From positions 307,795 through 328,150 of the forward strand of contig WELA01008198.1 of the NCBI GenBank assembly GCA_009602735.1: 20,356 nucleotides of DNA. The letters run 5' to 3'. The notes beneath the pieces are model-generated. The model was not told the DNA's origin, searched no databases, and saw nothing but the letters and a program-made list of their open reading frames with translations. This DNA comes from Mesotaenium endlicherianum. Lineage: Eukaryota; Streptophyta; Zygnematophyceae; Zygnematales; Mesotaeniaceae. A program made the position numbers and the translations under genes. This document shows, in pieces, positions 19,838 to 20,356 of this stretch (its first letter is position 1; the number at the start of each line of letters is the position of its first letter).

Positions 19838-20356
19838 CTGCAGCAAGCCCAGCCACCGGTCTCCACAAATGAGAGCAAAGGGAAGGAGAGAAAATCCAGC
19901 GTGTTTGCCGGGGGCCTCTGGCTCTCATGCAGCCGGCTGCGACAGAGACAGCTGAGACCTCCATCCGAGGGCCACAAACAGACAGGTGGCGGCTGCCGCT
20001 GAAACAGCCTCGAGGGACTGCTAACCCCCTGGGATGTGCTGGTCAGAGGCCTCATGGCTATAAAGAAAGGCAGGCGGATGGCATTCGAGGTGGAAGAGGG
20101 GGGCCTGGAGGGGGGGGCAGGCAGAAGACACCGTGTAGCAAAAGGCGCCCCAGCGATTCCAAGTTGGGAACAGAAAACGCTGCCAGGAGGAAAATGCAGA
20201 ACAACAAGGACGGGGAGTGAAGGCAAGAGACACAGGAAGAGAGAATGAAGCCAGGCGCACGCACGCGCGCAGAGGCACGCAGTACACTCAGTCACCCCAG
20301 AGGGCGGTACAACTCCGCCGCGAGACCGCGAGATGACGGTCTCCCTCCCCCCCCCC
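19838..20356 (-). other. Unresolved upstream part of the right-hand gene
   Basis: On the minus strand this stretch is pyrimidine-rich with several AG acceptor-like sites (for example GGCAG near 20180), as in introns. One candidate exon near 20136-20178 would read RFSVPNLESLGRLLLHG before a GT, but nothing supports it over chance. A 245-codon open frame here is compositionally biased and not protein-like. The window ends in a run of C. Confidence 0.3.

Noticed and set aside
19558..20295. 245-codon minus-strand frame at the right edge
   Set aside because: Where it overlaps exon 19769-19837 it is in a different frame from the coiled-coil reading, and the rest is low-complexity Ser/Pro/Leu from pyrimidine-rich intron-like DNA.
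1..20356. Search for tRNA, rRNA, CRISPR arrays, bacterial operons, LTRs or viral genes
   Set aside because: Nothing was seen by eye. The genes are ordinary intron-containing nuclear genes and no long terminal repeats or array-like direct repeats were found.

Overview
This is a eukaryotic nuclear window. Every gene is split by short GT-AG introns, and the proteins point to the green lineage (Viridiplantae), most likely a green or streptophyte alga rather than a land plant. The clathrin heavy chain has the plant-type start ([16 protein letters not shown]) and the plant-type Ala/Pro/Met/Gly/Tyr tail. The left-hand gene resembles plastid GDT1/PAM71 proteins. The clathrin also keeps stretches that look more like animal clathrin (around [10 protein letters not shown] and [19 protein letters not shown]), which argues against an embryophyte. 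I cannot name the species. No phage, bacterial, CRISPR or rRNA/tRNA features were seen.

Layout from left to right. (1) 28-1700, plus strand: the last four exons of a GDT1/UPF0016-family membrane cation transporter, cut by the left edge. One of its introns carries a degenerate GGCACC-type minisatellite. (2) 2475-5256, minus strand: a complete eight-exon gene for a 236-residue peptidase M50B-like membrane protein with an HELSH motif, convergent with (1). It includes a 30-nt micro-exon. (3) 5257-6371: a 1.1-kb divergent intergenic region that probably holds the promoters of (2) and (4). It contains nested inverted repeats with ACGT/TGACG cores. (4) 6372-18163, plus strand: a complete clathrin heavy chain gene with 32 exons, 5,085 nt of coding sequence and 1,694 residues. 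All exon phases join without a frameshift. (5) 18164-19160: a convergent 3' region with an AATAAA and a hairpin. (6) 19161-19837 and probably further right, minus strand: the 3' end of an unrecognised gene encoding a coiled coil followed by a C-terminal Cys/His zinc-finger-like module. The ends of the window are poly-G and poly-C rich.

The genes do not form an obvious pathway. Clathrin heavy chain acts in vesicle coats, the GDT1-like protein in manganese/calcium transport, and the M50B-like family is essentially uncharacterised. I found no new multi-gene system. The points most worth a second look are the inverted-repeat regulatory block between the divergent genes, TG repeats placed just before two 3' splice sites in two different genes, a G-rich tract just before an M50B-like acceptor, the large GC3-rich exon 25 of clathrin, and the unrecognised zinc-finger gene at the right edge.
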